Below, in pieces: positions 36,527-44,044 of a stretch of DNA of 46,170 nt. Source of the DNA: Prevotella sp. UBA6429 (GTDB taxonomy: Bacteria > Bacteroidota > Bacteroidia > Bacteroidales > Bacteroidaceae); contig DJOV01000126.1 in assembly GCA_002437285.1 (NCBI GenBank), forward strand, positions 6,849-53,018, in the 5' to 3' direction. Both the position numbers and the translations under genes were made by a program. Within the stretch, counting starts at the first letter, position 1, and each line of letters opens with the position of its first letter. The notes beneath the pieces were generated by a model that made no database searches, had not been told where the DNA came from, and saw only the letters and a program-made list of their open reading frames with translations.

Positions 36527-36961
36527 ATGAAGAAAGCACTATTGTCATTCAGCCTTCTCCTGGTCGCGCTCACGGCCGGGGCGCGGGGGCTGCTCCTCAA
36601 GACCACGACGGGCCTTGAAGCCTATTTCCCCATCACCGACACCGACCGCCCGGTGATGCGGTTTGTCAACCAGCAGGTATGGGTCAACGGCCGTCACTAC
36701 CAGTTTGGCCAGATAGCCGAGTTCCGCCTGGTCGACAGCGATCCCACGTCCATCAGCCTGCCTGTCGAGGGACGCATGGCCGAGGGGTGCATCGTTGTGG
36801 CCACGGCCGAGACGGTCACCGTCAGCGACCTTGGGGGCAAGCTCCTCCGCGTGCCTGTACGCCAGGCCGACGGCTGTCAGGTGGTCGATGTGTCGCGCTT
36901 GCCCCATGGAGCCTACGTGGTGAAGGCGGGCAAGAGCAGTTTCAAGTTTGTCAAGAAATAG
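36527..36961 (+). CDS. Small secreted protein with C-terminal sorting-like motif (second)
   Basis: 144 residues from the chosen start. The frame opens at 36458 inside the HTCS gene, but the ATG at 36527 starts a clean signal peptide (KKALLSFSLLLVALTAGA). The body is beta-rich (LLLKTTTGLEAYFPITD, VWVNGRHYQFGQIAEFRLVD). The C-terminus (TVSDLGGKLLRV, LPHGAYVVKAGKSSFKFVKK) matches the sorting-like end of the protein at 28930 in pattern but not closely in sequence. It lies 40 bases after the HTCS stop and 6 bases before the CotH gene, so it is probably co-transcribed and coupled to CotH. Function not recognised. Confidence 0.8.
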   Translation: MKKALLSFSLLLVALTAGARGLLLKTTTGLEAYFPITDTDRPVMRFVNQQVWVNGRHYQFGQIAEFRLVDSDPTSISLPVEGRMAEGCIVVATAETVTVSDLGGKLLRVPVRQADGCQVVDVSRLPHGAYVVKAGKSSFKFVKK

Positions 36962-36967
36962 CGTGCC

Positions 36968-38860
36968 ATGAGACAGGTCTTTTGCATCATCGCCCTTCTC
37001 GCCGCCCTGACGGCGGAGGCGCAGGACCGCATCCATGTGCGGCTGAAGGATTACAACACCTACTGGGACTTTCCCTATGTCACTGCCGACATAGACCACT
37101 TCACGTTCTCGGACGACCGGGCTACGCTGCGCGCCCTCACGCCCGACGGCGTCGTCATCCCCTTCGCCGCGGCGAAGGTCGACTCGGTGACCTTCGAGGA
37201 CGAGCCGGCCGTGGAGACCAAGGATCCCTACACTGTGTTCCAGATGTACCTCACCGTCAACAGCGGTGCCGACATCACCTCGCGCACCGAGTATGTGCCG
37301 TGCCACATCAGCCTCAATGCGCGTGGCTCGTTCTCCAACTACTCGGCTTCGGCATCCATCCGCGGACGCGGCAACTCGTCGTGGAGCTGGTATGACAAGA
37401 AGCCTTTCCGCCTCAAGCTCGACGAGAAGCACAAGTTGCTCGGCCTCGACAAGGCCAAGAGCTGGGTGCTGCTGCCCAACTACCGTGACGTGACCGACCT
37501 CATGAACACGTTCGTCTTCGAGGCGGCGCGGTGGGTCGGCATGCCCTACACCAATCACACGCGCTACGTGGAACTCTTCGTCAACGGCGACTACCGGGGT
37601 ATCTACCAGCTCACCGAGCAGGTGCAGCAGGGCAAGAACCGCGTGGCCGTGAGCGACGACCGCGGCATGCTCCTCTCGCTCGACCAGGACGACGGACCCC
37701 AGCTCAGCCCCGCGGCCACTGACAACTTCTGGTCAACGGTCTACCGCATGCCGGTCTGCGTGAAGTATCCCAAGGACGAGGCGCTCACCGACAGCCGGCG
37801 CGACTCGGTCAAGGCGCAGCTCGCCCTGCTGGAGCAGGCCATCGAGAGCCGTGACTCGGCGCGCATCTACAGCTTGCTCGATGTGCCTTCGATGATCCAC
37901 TACCTGCAGTTGCAGGAACTGGTGGAGAACGTGGAACTGGTGGCGCCACGCAGCGTGTTCCTCTTCAAGGACGGCGACGGCAAGTGGACCATGGGACCGC
38001 TCTGGGACTTCGACGCCGGCTACGACTTCGACTGGGCCACCATGACCACCGGCCACAACTACTTTGCCGACTACCGTGAACTGGTGCTCGGCTCCAATCC
38101 GCTCAAGCGCAACGGCTATGACCGCAACATACCGGCCTTCTTTACCGATCTCTTCGGTTGCGCGGCTTTCGTCCGTGACTACAAGGCTGAGTGGAGCCGT
38201 GTGGCCGACAGCATCGTGGCACAACCCTGGAGTGTGTGCGTGCGCTATGCCGATGCCCTCCGCCGTGGTGCCATGGAGCGCGAGCAGACGCGCTGGCCCA
38301 TCACCGGCAAGACGTTTGACACCGAGGTGGAGGCCATGCACCAGTGGCTCCTGCGCCGTGTCACCTATCTGTCGGGCATTGTTGCCGCCTATCCCGACCC
38401 TGACCCCATCACGCCTCCATCCGACGAGACGCTGGCCGGCACACTGCGTGTCACCACGGCCATGACGTGGCGCGGCGGCTTCTCGCAGACCAGCAAGGTG
38501 GTGGTCGACAAGGCGCGGTTCCTGTCGCTCATCGGCCTCACGGAGGCGCAGTTTGATGCCTCCAAGCTATCCATCGTGCCGCTCGACACCAAGGGGGAGG
38601 AGGGACCCAACGGCACCAACGGCACTTATGGCGCCTGGTTTGATGCCGACGGCAATCCCGGCAACTTTGCCGACGGCCATGTCTACATCGAGATCTTCGA
38701 CGACCTCTTCCAGTGGAACTGCGGTCTCTACCAGAACAACTGCTCCGACGACAGCCACACCGTGACCATGCAGATGCGCTACCAGGATGGTGCGGCGCTC
38801 AGGAAGGTCAATGTCGTCGTGACGTTCTCCATCAGTGGCACGGGAGGATGGCGATGGTGA
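36968..38860 (+). CDS. Secreted CotH-family protein with C-terminal DUF4859-like domain
   Basis: 630 residues. Signal peptide to about residue 19 (CIIALLAALTAEAQ), then a short beta-rich start (about 20-80) and the CotH domain (about 85-420). CotH signatures are IRGRGNSSW, KPFRLKLDEK, LGLDKAKSWVLLPNYRD, YVELFVNGDYRGIYQLTEQV and GPLWDFDAGYDFDW (about 340-355). CotH proteins are kinase-like; the spore-coat member phosphorylates proteins, while the role of secreted Bacteroidetes members is unknown. The C-terminal part (about 490-630; GAWFDADGNPGNFADGHVYI, MQMRYQDGAALRKVNVVVTF) resembles DUF4859, the module repeated in the protein at 9124. The gene overlaps the start of gluQ by 13 bases. Confidence 0.9.
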   Translation: MRQVFCIIALLAALTAEAQDRIHVRLKDYNTYWDFPYVTADIDHFTFSDDRATLRALTPDGVVIPFAAAKVDSVTFEDEPAVETKDPYTVFQMYLTVNSGADITSRTEYVPCHISLNARGSFSNYSASASIRGRGNSSWSWYDKKPFRLKLDEKHKLLGLDKAKSWVLLPNYRDVTDLMNTFVFEAARWVGMPYTNHTRYVELFVNGDYRGIYQLTEQVQQGKNRVAVSDDRGMLLSLDQDDGPQLSPAATDNFWSTVYRMPVCVKYPKDEALTDSRRDSVKAQLALLEQAIESRDSARIYSLLDVPSMIHYLQLQELVENVELVAPRSVFLFKDGDGKWTMGPLWDFDAGYDFDWATMTTGHNYFADYRELVLGSNPLKRNGYDRNIPAFFTDLFGCAAFVRDYKAEWSRVADSIVAQPWSVCVRYADALRRGAMEREQTRWPITGKTFDTEVEAMHQWLLRRVTYLSGIVAAYPDPDPITPPSDETLAGTLRVTTAMTWRGGFSQTSKVVVDKARFLSLIGLTEAQFDASKLSIVPLDTKGEEGPNGTNGTYGAWFDADGNPGNFADGHVYIEIFDDLFQWNCGLYQNNCSDDSHTVTMQMRYQDGAALRKVNVVVTFSISGTGGWRW

Positions 38861-39753
38861 AGGGACGGTTTGCGCCATCGCCCACGGGGCGCATGCACCT
38901 GGGCAATGTGCTGAGTGCCCTGCTGTCGTGGCTGTCGGCCAAGGCGCAGGGAGGCACGTGGCTGCTGCGCATCGAGGACATCGACCCGCAACGGTCTCAC
39001 CCGGCCTATGCCGACCTGATCATGGACGACCTGCAGTGGCTGGGCCTGACGTGGGACGAGGGCCCCTACTGGCAGAGTCGCCGTGGTGACATCTACGCCC
39101 ATTACCTCGATGAGCTCACGGCACGGGGCCTGACCTATCCTTGCTATTGCACGCGGGCCGACATCCTGGCCACGCAGGCGCCCCATGAGAGCGACGGACG
39201 GGTGGTCTACCCCGGCACCTGCCGGCACCTGCCGCCCGGAGCGCGCACGGGTCCTGCCGCCACACGCCTCATGGTGCCCGAGGAGGGTAGGGGCGTGGTG
39301 ACCTTCACCGACGGACACTATGGCACGCAGACGGTGGACCTGGCCACCCACTGCGGCGACTTCATCGTGAGACGCAAGGACGGTGCCTGGGCCTACCAGC
39401 TGGCCGTGGTGGTCGACGATGCGCTGATGGGCGTCACCGAGGTGGTGCGGGGGCGCGACTTGTTGCTCTCGTCGCCCCAGCAGATCTACCTGGCTCGCCT
39501 GCTGGGCTTCACGCCACCCCACTTTGTACACCTGCCGTTGCTCTGCAACCCTGCGGGCCAACGCCTCTCCAAGCGCGACCACAGTCTCGACATGGCCCAC
39601 CTGCGCCAGCGCTTCACGCCCGGGCAGCTCATCGGCCTCCTCGCCCATGCGGTCGGCCTGCAGCCCACGCCCGACGCTGTGGCGGTGCGCGACCTGGTGC
39701 CGTCGTTCAGCTGGGATCACGTGGCGCGTGCCGACATTGAGCTCAGCCTGTAG
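38848..39753 (+). CDS. gluQ: Glutamyl-Q tRNA(Asp) synthetase
   Basis: 301 residues, the length of a truncated glutamyl-tRNA synthetase lacking the anticodon-binding domain. It activates glutamate without tRNA and transfers it to queuosine at the anticodon wobble base of tRNA-Asp. Seen: GRFAPSPTGRMHLGN (residues 6-20, HIGH-like), a zinc-site region with CYC and a later Cys (CYCTRADIL...GTCRHL), DFIVRRKDGAWAYQLAVVVD, and RLSKRDHS (KMSKS-like). The open frame starts far upstream at 38713 inside the CotH gene; the ATG at 38848, after GGGAGG, is the better start and overlaps the CotH stop by 13 bases. A housekeeping gene coupled to a surface locus is unusual but probably chance. Confidence 0.95.
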   Translation: MAMVKGRFAPSPTGRMHLGNVLSALLSWLSAKAQGGTWLLRIEDIDPQRSHPAYADLIMDDLQWLGLTWDEGPYWQSRRGDIYAHYLDELTARGLTYPCYCTRADILATQAPHESDGRVVYPGTCRHLPPGARTGPAATRLMVPEEGRGVVTFTDGHYGTQTVDLATHCGDFIVRRKDGAWAYQLAVVVDDALMGVTEVVRGRDLLLSSPQQIYLARLLGFTPPHFVHLPLLCNPAGQRLSKRDHSLDMAHLRQRFTPGQLIGLLAHAVGLQPTPDAVAVRDLVPSFSWDHVARADIELSL

Positions 39754-39907
39754 CTGAATGTAAGTACGCCCTCTTGTTAAGCCAAACGGGCAGAGCGAAT
39801 GGGTGGCGGAGGTCTTGGATTGCAGGCAAAGTCACACAGATTACTGCTTCATTTTACTGACATATCCATGGTATTGGATAGAGTTTATGTTAATTAGGTC
39901 TCCTTGT

Positions 39908-39938
39908 TTTGCCATGCCTAATATAAATCGTAACTTTA
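39908..39938 (+). promoter_or_regulatory. Possible upstream promoter of the kinase operon
   Basis: TTTG (39908-39911), 19 bases, TAACTTTA (39931-39938). The -33 half and the spacing are ideal; the last base of the -7 element is A rather than G. It would give a leader of about 125 bases. Confidence 0.5.
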
Positions 39939-40027
39939 CGCATGTTAATAATCGAAGCAACAGACTTTTGGTGCAAGCAAAACTCATTTTTTGAGATATT
40001 TCTGAAAAAACAGACAGTTTTGTACAA

Positions 40028-40065
40028 TTTGCGAACATAGAGTTCGTTAGCCTATACTACCTTTG
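40028..40065 (+). promoter_or_regulatory. Possible proximal promoter with embedded operator-like palindrome
   Basis: TACCTTTG (40058-40065) is a perfect -7 element. The nearest TTTG (40028-40031) is 26 bases away, longer than usual. Between them lies CGAAC-ATAGA-GTTCG (40032-40046), a perfect 5+5 inverted repeat where a repressor could bind; the WYL protein of the same operon is the obvious candidate. If this promoter is used, the ATG at 40070 is too close and translation would start at 40103. Confidence 0.45.
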
Positions 40066-40069
40066 CAAC

Positions 40070-42532
40070 GTGAACATGAAAGTAGAACCAAAAACAAACG
40101 AGATGCGTACACAGACGTACACCCAGGTAGAGGCCATCGTGGCCAAGTACAAGAACCTTGCTTCAGAAGCAGTGAAGGAAGAAAGGGAAAGGATCGGTAA
40201 GATCTTCGAGTTCGTTGCAGCCACAGACTTTGAAGCAGAGTGTGAGGCAAAGACAAATAAGGTCAGCGATGTGGAAGCAAAGGCTTCGTCAGTCAGAGCT
40301 GGGTTAAACCCTGGGGATCTTGACCGCATTGAGTACATGGAACAACTGATAGGCCACATCTACCAGTTGCGCATGGGAGAGCGAGCCAACGAGAAGGCGT
40401 TGCGGGAGTATGCGAGATACACACAATACTACATAAGTGGTTTGCTCTCGGCAGAAGAGGAGACATTCCTCGTGGAGAACTTCGCAGTTTTTCTTGACTT
40501 TGCTTTTGAGCACATCTGTTTGTGCTGGAGTCTTATGTGTGGTGGAGAAGAAGGGCTCGCCTATCCAGAAGAGTGGGCCTCACTTGTTCCCCATTTGTTG
40601 GAGAACCGGGACGGGAAGATGTTCATTCCGTATTCTCATAATGGAAGTGAATTCGCAGGATTGAGCAACTGCGACCTTCTTGTAGGCAGAGGCTTCGCCA
40701 ATGCCGCAATGCGTGCGCAGGCCTACGGGCTCAGCATAGAGGAGTATGGTAAGGAAGACTCCGCCCAACCATTATTTGGCGACTTGGCAGACGGCACATT
40801 CGATGCGGTCATTGTCAACATCACCGGTGACAACATGGAAGAATGTTTCCATGCTTGTAACCGCATTGTGAAGAACGGTGGAGAGATTTTCTTGTGCTTG
40901 CCCAAAGAGTCTATTCTTGATGGCTCAGCATCGTTCTTGTATCAGCATGTCGTCGAAGAAAAGGATCTGAAAGAAGCTATCATGCTTCCTTCTGACGAGG
41001 TCTTGTTTCACCTTGTAAAAAAGTCACACGACACATTCATTGCGTGCGATGCCACTGCCCTAAAGCTGAAATGCGATGACAGCAAGGTTGACGTGGAGGC
41101 TTTATGCAAGCTGACGGGCAAAGCTGCGATGTTCGACGAGGCGACAAGCCGGGAAGTGCGCAGCTTCCGTTATGAGAAATTGTGCCACGGCATGCTGTTG
41201 CCTTCATATTACCTGCACTTCACTGAAGGCACTGAATTAGGGCAACTGGTACAGGTCTGCACAAATCTGATCATGTCGGACGAGTGCTCAGGCAGGGATA
41301 AGGTGGTTACAATTAACCAATTGTCCAAGACTTTTTCAAAAGGCGAGTTTCATGTCGATGCTTTGCCTTCCCTGAATACAGATCGGTTGAGAAGCTACTA
41401 CCGTGTGGAAGGTCCTGCCGTAATCGTTGCTGTATCCAAGAGTGAGATGGCCGTTGGTTATACGCTTGATAAGTCGTCTTTCCTTGTGCCGAGGAATTTG
41501 TACGCTCTGAAACCTGCATCGTCGCTTGACACAAGATTCTTGGCAAGTCAGATGTTGAATCAAGTAATGCTGAGACAGATGCGGAATCTTGTATATGGGA
41601 AAGGTGTAAAAGCAAGGTTGACAAGCCGATGGCTTGAACTGATACGTCTTGATGTTCCGGCAATGGAAAAACAGCAAAAACTCATACAAGAGACAATGCT
41701 TGCCAACTTTGCCGACCAAGAGAAATTGATGGCCACACGTGAGCTTAGCTTCAGACATTCTATCCGACTGAGGAAGCACGCCCTTTCGCAGAACATATCG
41801 GCTTTCGACAGCCTGTTCGGTTCTTTGGAGTATTGTATGCGCCAGCACAATGGTAGGTTAAATAGCAAAGACCAAATATCGCCGATAAGCACGATGACAG
41901 TTGGCGAGGCAATGGATATTCTTCATTCAAAGTTGAAGACCATTTGCCAACGTGTGGCACAACTTACCGATGACCAAAACTGGGGGCCATGCGAGGCTAT
42001 CGAACCGCAGCAATTTATTGAGGAGTACGAACAAAGCCACCGAAGTGCAGACTTCAAGTATACACATTGTTGGGAACCCTTCGAAACAAACTGCTTTAAA
42101 GAGGATGTGTACGAAAAGGGAACTGGCAAGCTCCTCTTTCACAAAGGTGAAACGCTGAATGCGGCTTGGTTTCCAAAACGTGCGCTTCAGCAGGTGCTTG
42201 ACAACATTGTGTCCAATGCCAGAGCACACGGTTTCACAGACAAGAGCAGGGCAGATTATACGATTCAGACCAGCTGGACAACAGACGGTTTGAGTATGAT
42301 AATCAATGTGTCCAACAATGGCAAGCCAATGCCTGCGGGCACATCTTCTGATCTTGTCCTGGAATATGGCTATTCCTCCTCTCTCAACCAAAGAGGACAT
42401 GGAGGAATCGGGGGCGGTGAGATAGCGGATATCATGCACAGATTTGGTGGCAATGTGTCTGTTGTGTCATCTCCTGAGAAGAAATTCACGGTTGCGTATG
42501 TTCTTTCGTTGCCATTAGCGAGTTTATACTAA
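40070..42532 (+). CDS. Degenerate HsdM/HsdS-like protein fused to a GHKL histidine-kinase-type ATPase domain
   Basis: 820 residues (809 if it starts at 40103). In order: a helical region (1-170); a degenerate type I N6-adenine methyltransferase-like domain (about 180-345) with MFIPYSHNGSEFAG, then FDAVIVNITGDN where HsdM has its NPPF motif, then GGEIFLCLPKESIL and EAIMLPSDEVLF; an HsdS-like recognition region (about 373-553) ending IRLDVPAMEKQQKLIQE; a helical DHp-like segment (about 556-625) with H562 and H570 as possible phosphoacceptors; and a C-terminal HATPase domain with N box LDNIVSNARAHGF (710-722), G1 VSNNGKPMP (747-755) and G2 HGGIGGGEIADI (777-788). Methylation looks lost because NPPF is replaced. 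I infer a DNA-binding sensor kinase working with the response-regulator-like gene downstream. A+T-rich, foreign-looking. Confidence 0.85.
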   Translation: MNMKVEPKTNEMRTQTYTQVEAIVAKYKNLASEAVKEERERIGKIFEFVAATDFEAECEAKTNKVSDVEAKASSVRAGLNPGDLDRIEYMEQLIGHIYQLRMGERANEKALREYARYTQYYISGLLSAEEETFLVENFAVFLDFAFEHICLCWSLMCGGEEGLAYPEEWASLVPHLLENRDGKMFIPYSHNGSEFAGLSNCDLLVGRGFANAAMRAQAYGLSIEEYGKEDSAQPLFGDLADGTFDAVIVNITGDNMEECFHACNRIVKNGGEIFLCLPKESILDGSASFLYQHVVEEKDLKEAIMLPSDEVLFHLVKKSHDTFIACDATALKLKCDDSKVDVEALCKLTGKAAMFDEATSREVRSFRYEKLCHGMLLPSYYLHFTEGTELGQLVQVCTNLIMSDECSGRDKVVTINQLSKTFSKGEFHVDALPSLNTDRLRSYYRVEGPAVIVAVSKSEMAVGYTLDKSSFLVPRNLYALKPASSLDTRFLASQMLNQVMLRQMRNLVYGKGVKARLTSRWLELIRLDVPAMEKQQKLIQETMLANFADQEKLMATRELSFRHSIRLRKHALSQNISAFDSLFGSLEYCMRQHNGRLNSKDQISPISTMTVGEAMDILHSKLKTICQRVAQLTDDQNWGPCEAIEPQQFIEEYEQSHRSADFKYTHCWEPFETNCFKEDVYEKGTGKLLFHKGETLNAAWFPKRALQQVLDNIVSNARAHGFTDKSRADYTIQTSWTTDGLSMIINVSNNGKPMPAGTSSDLVLEYGYSSSLNQRGHGGIGGGEIADIMHRFGGNVSVVSSPEKKFTVAYVLSLPLASLY

Positions 42533-42537
42533 TCTTT

Positions 42538-42573
42538 TCTCTATGAGGCAGATGAATGTCTGCCTCGTAGAGA
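42538..42573 (+). repeat. Strong hairpin between kinase and response-regulator genes
   Basis: Arms 42538-42552 and 42559-42573 pair over 15 positions with one G-U pair and a 6-base loop. It starts 5 bases after the kinase stop. There is no T run after it, so it is not a standard terminator; it may protect the 3' end of the upstream message or set the ratio of the two proteins. Confidence 0.7.
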
Positions 42574-42618
42574 GGACTTTAATGCAAAAAACATCTATCT
42601 ACAAATATAACATTATCT

Positions 42619-43683
42619 ATGAACAAAAATCTTATACAGGTTTTATGGGTTGAAGACGATCCGGACAACATTCAGCTTTATCCTATGGAAGCTTACAGAT
42701 ACGGCTTGGAATTAGTGCCTTTTTGCTGCTGGGAAGAGGCAGAGCGGGCTCTTGTCTCTGATTTCAACCGTTGGTCGGCTATCATACTTGACGCAAAGTG
42801 CAAGTACAAGAAAGATGATCACGACAATGCACCACGTTTCTTGATACATGCGCTCACATCCATTTCCAAGATATGTGCTGAACGCAAACGGGTAATACCT
42901 TGGTTTGTTCTGTCAGGAGGTGCAGAGGATGAGATCAACGATTTGATTAGTGACAGCCGTGAAGAGTGGGACAGCGACTGGAAGGACAAGAAGTTCTACA
43001 GTAAGTCCACCGACAGAGACATCCTCTTCCATAGAATCCCTTACAAGGCACGTATCTCACCAGAGATGCAAATACGACTGATATATTATCCTGACGTATT
43101 TGATGCTATAGAGAGTAGCCAACTCGACAATGAAGTGGGGATTTGGATGGAGGAATTGCTCCTGCCAATTCATACACAAAGCATATCTGGCAAGAAGTAC
43201 AACGACCAAATGACGAAAATACGCAAGTGCATCGAACTTATCTTCCAGTCAATGGCCAAGCATGGTATTCTTCCATACGAAAAACAAGGACGCGAATACA
43301 AACTTCATCATTGTCTCACAGACAGAAGAGGCAGCATGAATCTCACATGGTGCAGCCTGATTCTGTCAGGAAAAGATGTGGTTGCGAAGGAGGACAATGT
43401 GAAGTTTACAAGCCGCAACATCCTTCCAAATGTGCTGAGAGGCAGTTTTCAGCGCCTGATTGAAATTTCGGCATCACACGAACATGCCACAAACAAAGAT
43501 GCTACAGAAGAGCAAAAAAAGAACTCACGCCACACTTCGGAGTTCCTTGAATACGTTGGAGATGCACCCTATCTATTGCGGGGCATGACAATGGAACTTT
43601 GCAACATCATCCTGTGGTATGCGCACTATCTTGATGACCATGATGATGAGGAGATAAACGCCCTGGAATGGAATGTACAATGA
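42619..43683 (+). CDS. Response-regulator-like protein with unrecognised C-terminal domain
   Basis: 354 residues. The N-terminus (about 5-135) is a receiver-like domain: the acidic cluster E12-D13-D14 (VLWVEDDPDN), a phosphoacceptor D58 at the end of a hydrophobic strand (AIILDAK), S99 after strand four (WFVLSGG) and a lysine near 124 (DKKFYSK). All the receiver landmarks are present, though the loops are longer than usual. Residues about 150-354 are mainly helical and match nothing I know; they contain KLHHCLTDRRGSMNLTW and a final helical pair (YLLRGMTMELCNIILWYAHYL), and no DNA-binding helix-turn-helix is visible. It lies 86 bases after the kinase gene, so it should be its phosphorylation partner and the likely effector. 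Confidence 0.8.
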   Translation: MNKNLIQVLWVEDDPDNIQLYPMEAYRYGLELVPFCCWEEAERALVSDFNRWSAIILDAKCKYKKDDHDNAPRFLIHALTSISKICAERKRVIPWFVLSGGAEDEINDLISDSREEWDSDWKDKKFYSKSTDRDILFHRIPYKARISPEMQIRLIYYPDVFDAIESSQLDNEVGIWMEELLLPIHTQSISGKKYNDQMTKIRKCIELIFQSMAKHGILPYEKQGREYKLHHCLTDRRGSMNLTWCSLILSGKDVVAKEDNVKFTSRNILPNVLRGSFQRLIEISASHEHATNKDATEEQKKNSRHTSEFLEYVGDAPYLLRGMTMELCNIILWYAHYLDDHDDEEINALEWNVQ

Positions 43684-43726
43684 TAGAGCAGAGATAAATT
43701 GAAATACAAAAGAAACCTGTAACTAC

Positions 43727-43762
43727 GCATCGTGAATAACCATAATGGAGTATTCACGATGC
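43727..43762 (+). repeat. Perfect 12-base hairpin before the small acidic gene
   Basis: Arms 43727-43738 and 43751-43762 are perfectly complementary with a 12-base loop containing GGAG. It ends 12 bases before the start codon at 43775. No T run follows. Its position suggests control of translation or message processing for the acidic protein. Confidence 0.7.
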
Positions 43763-43774
43763 CCTAAATAGACA

Positions 43775-43984
43775 ATGACTATGAATAAAAAGAAAAACTA
43801 TTCTGCAAACGATAATGAAGACATGTTTGCTGATGAAGAGTACGATTCCGACACCAATTATGATGACTCTTCATACCAGGGCTATTTTGACATTAACGAT
43901 TGCTACGATTGCGAAGGCAATTTCGACAGCGAGCGTCTCGAAGATGCTATCTTGGACGGAGAGTATGTGCCGGAAGATTGGTAA
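43775..43984 (+). CDS. Very acidic small protein
   Basis: 69 residues (67 if it starts at the ATG at 43781). Twenty-two are Asp or Glu, spread through the whole chain after a basic start (MNKKKN), with eight tyrosines. There is no signal peptide. The charge pattern recalls DNA-mimic or antitoxin-like proteins, but no family can be named. It sits inside the kinase/response-regulator/WYL operon, flanked by a hairpin upstream and 60 bases before the WYL gene. A role in restraining the DNA-binding kinase or the effector is a reasonable guess. That it is a real gene is supported by operon position and its own spacing, not by homology. Confidence 0.6.
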   Translation: MTMNKKKNYSANDNEDMFADEEYDSDTNYDDSSYQGYFDINDCYDCEGNFDSERLEDAILDGEYVPEDW

Positions 43985-44044
43985 CGACTTCTGACATTTA
44001 TAATGTTACAACAAGTATAAGACTTCAAGAAATACATTAACGCT

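Larger units (their letters stand above)
39754..40069. other. AT-rich intergenic region before the kinase operon
   Basis: 316 bases with no gene. Composition drops from GC-rich (gluQ) to AT-rich here, marking the left edge of the accessory region. It holds two possible promoters (39908-39938 and the -7 at 40058-40065) and a 5+5 inverted repeat (40032-40046). No tRNA or attachment-site repeat is seen. Confidence 0.6.

Noticed and set aside
40070..42532. Simple type I restriction methyltransferase (hsdM)
   Set aside because: The catalytic NPPF motif is missing, no separate hsdR or hsdS gene is near, and the C-terminal third is a GHKL ATPase domain.
42538..42573. Intrinsic terminator ending the kinase transcript
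   Set aside because: The stem is strong, but no T run follows and the next gene continues in the same direction.
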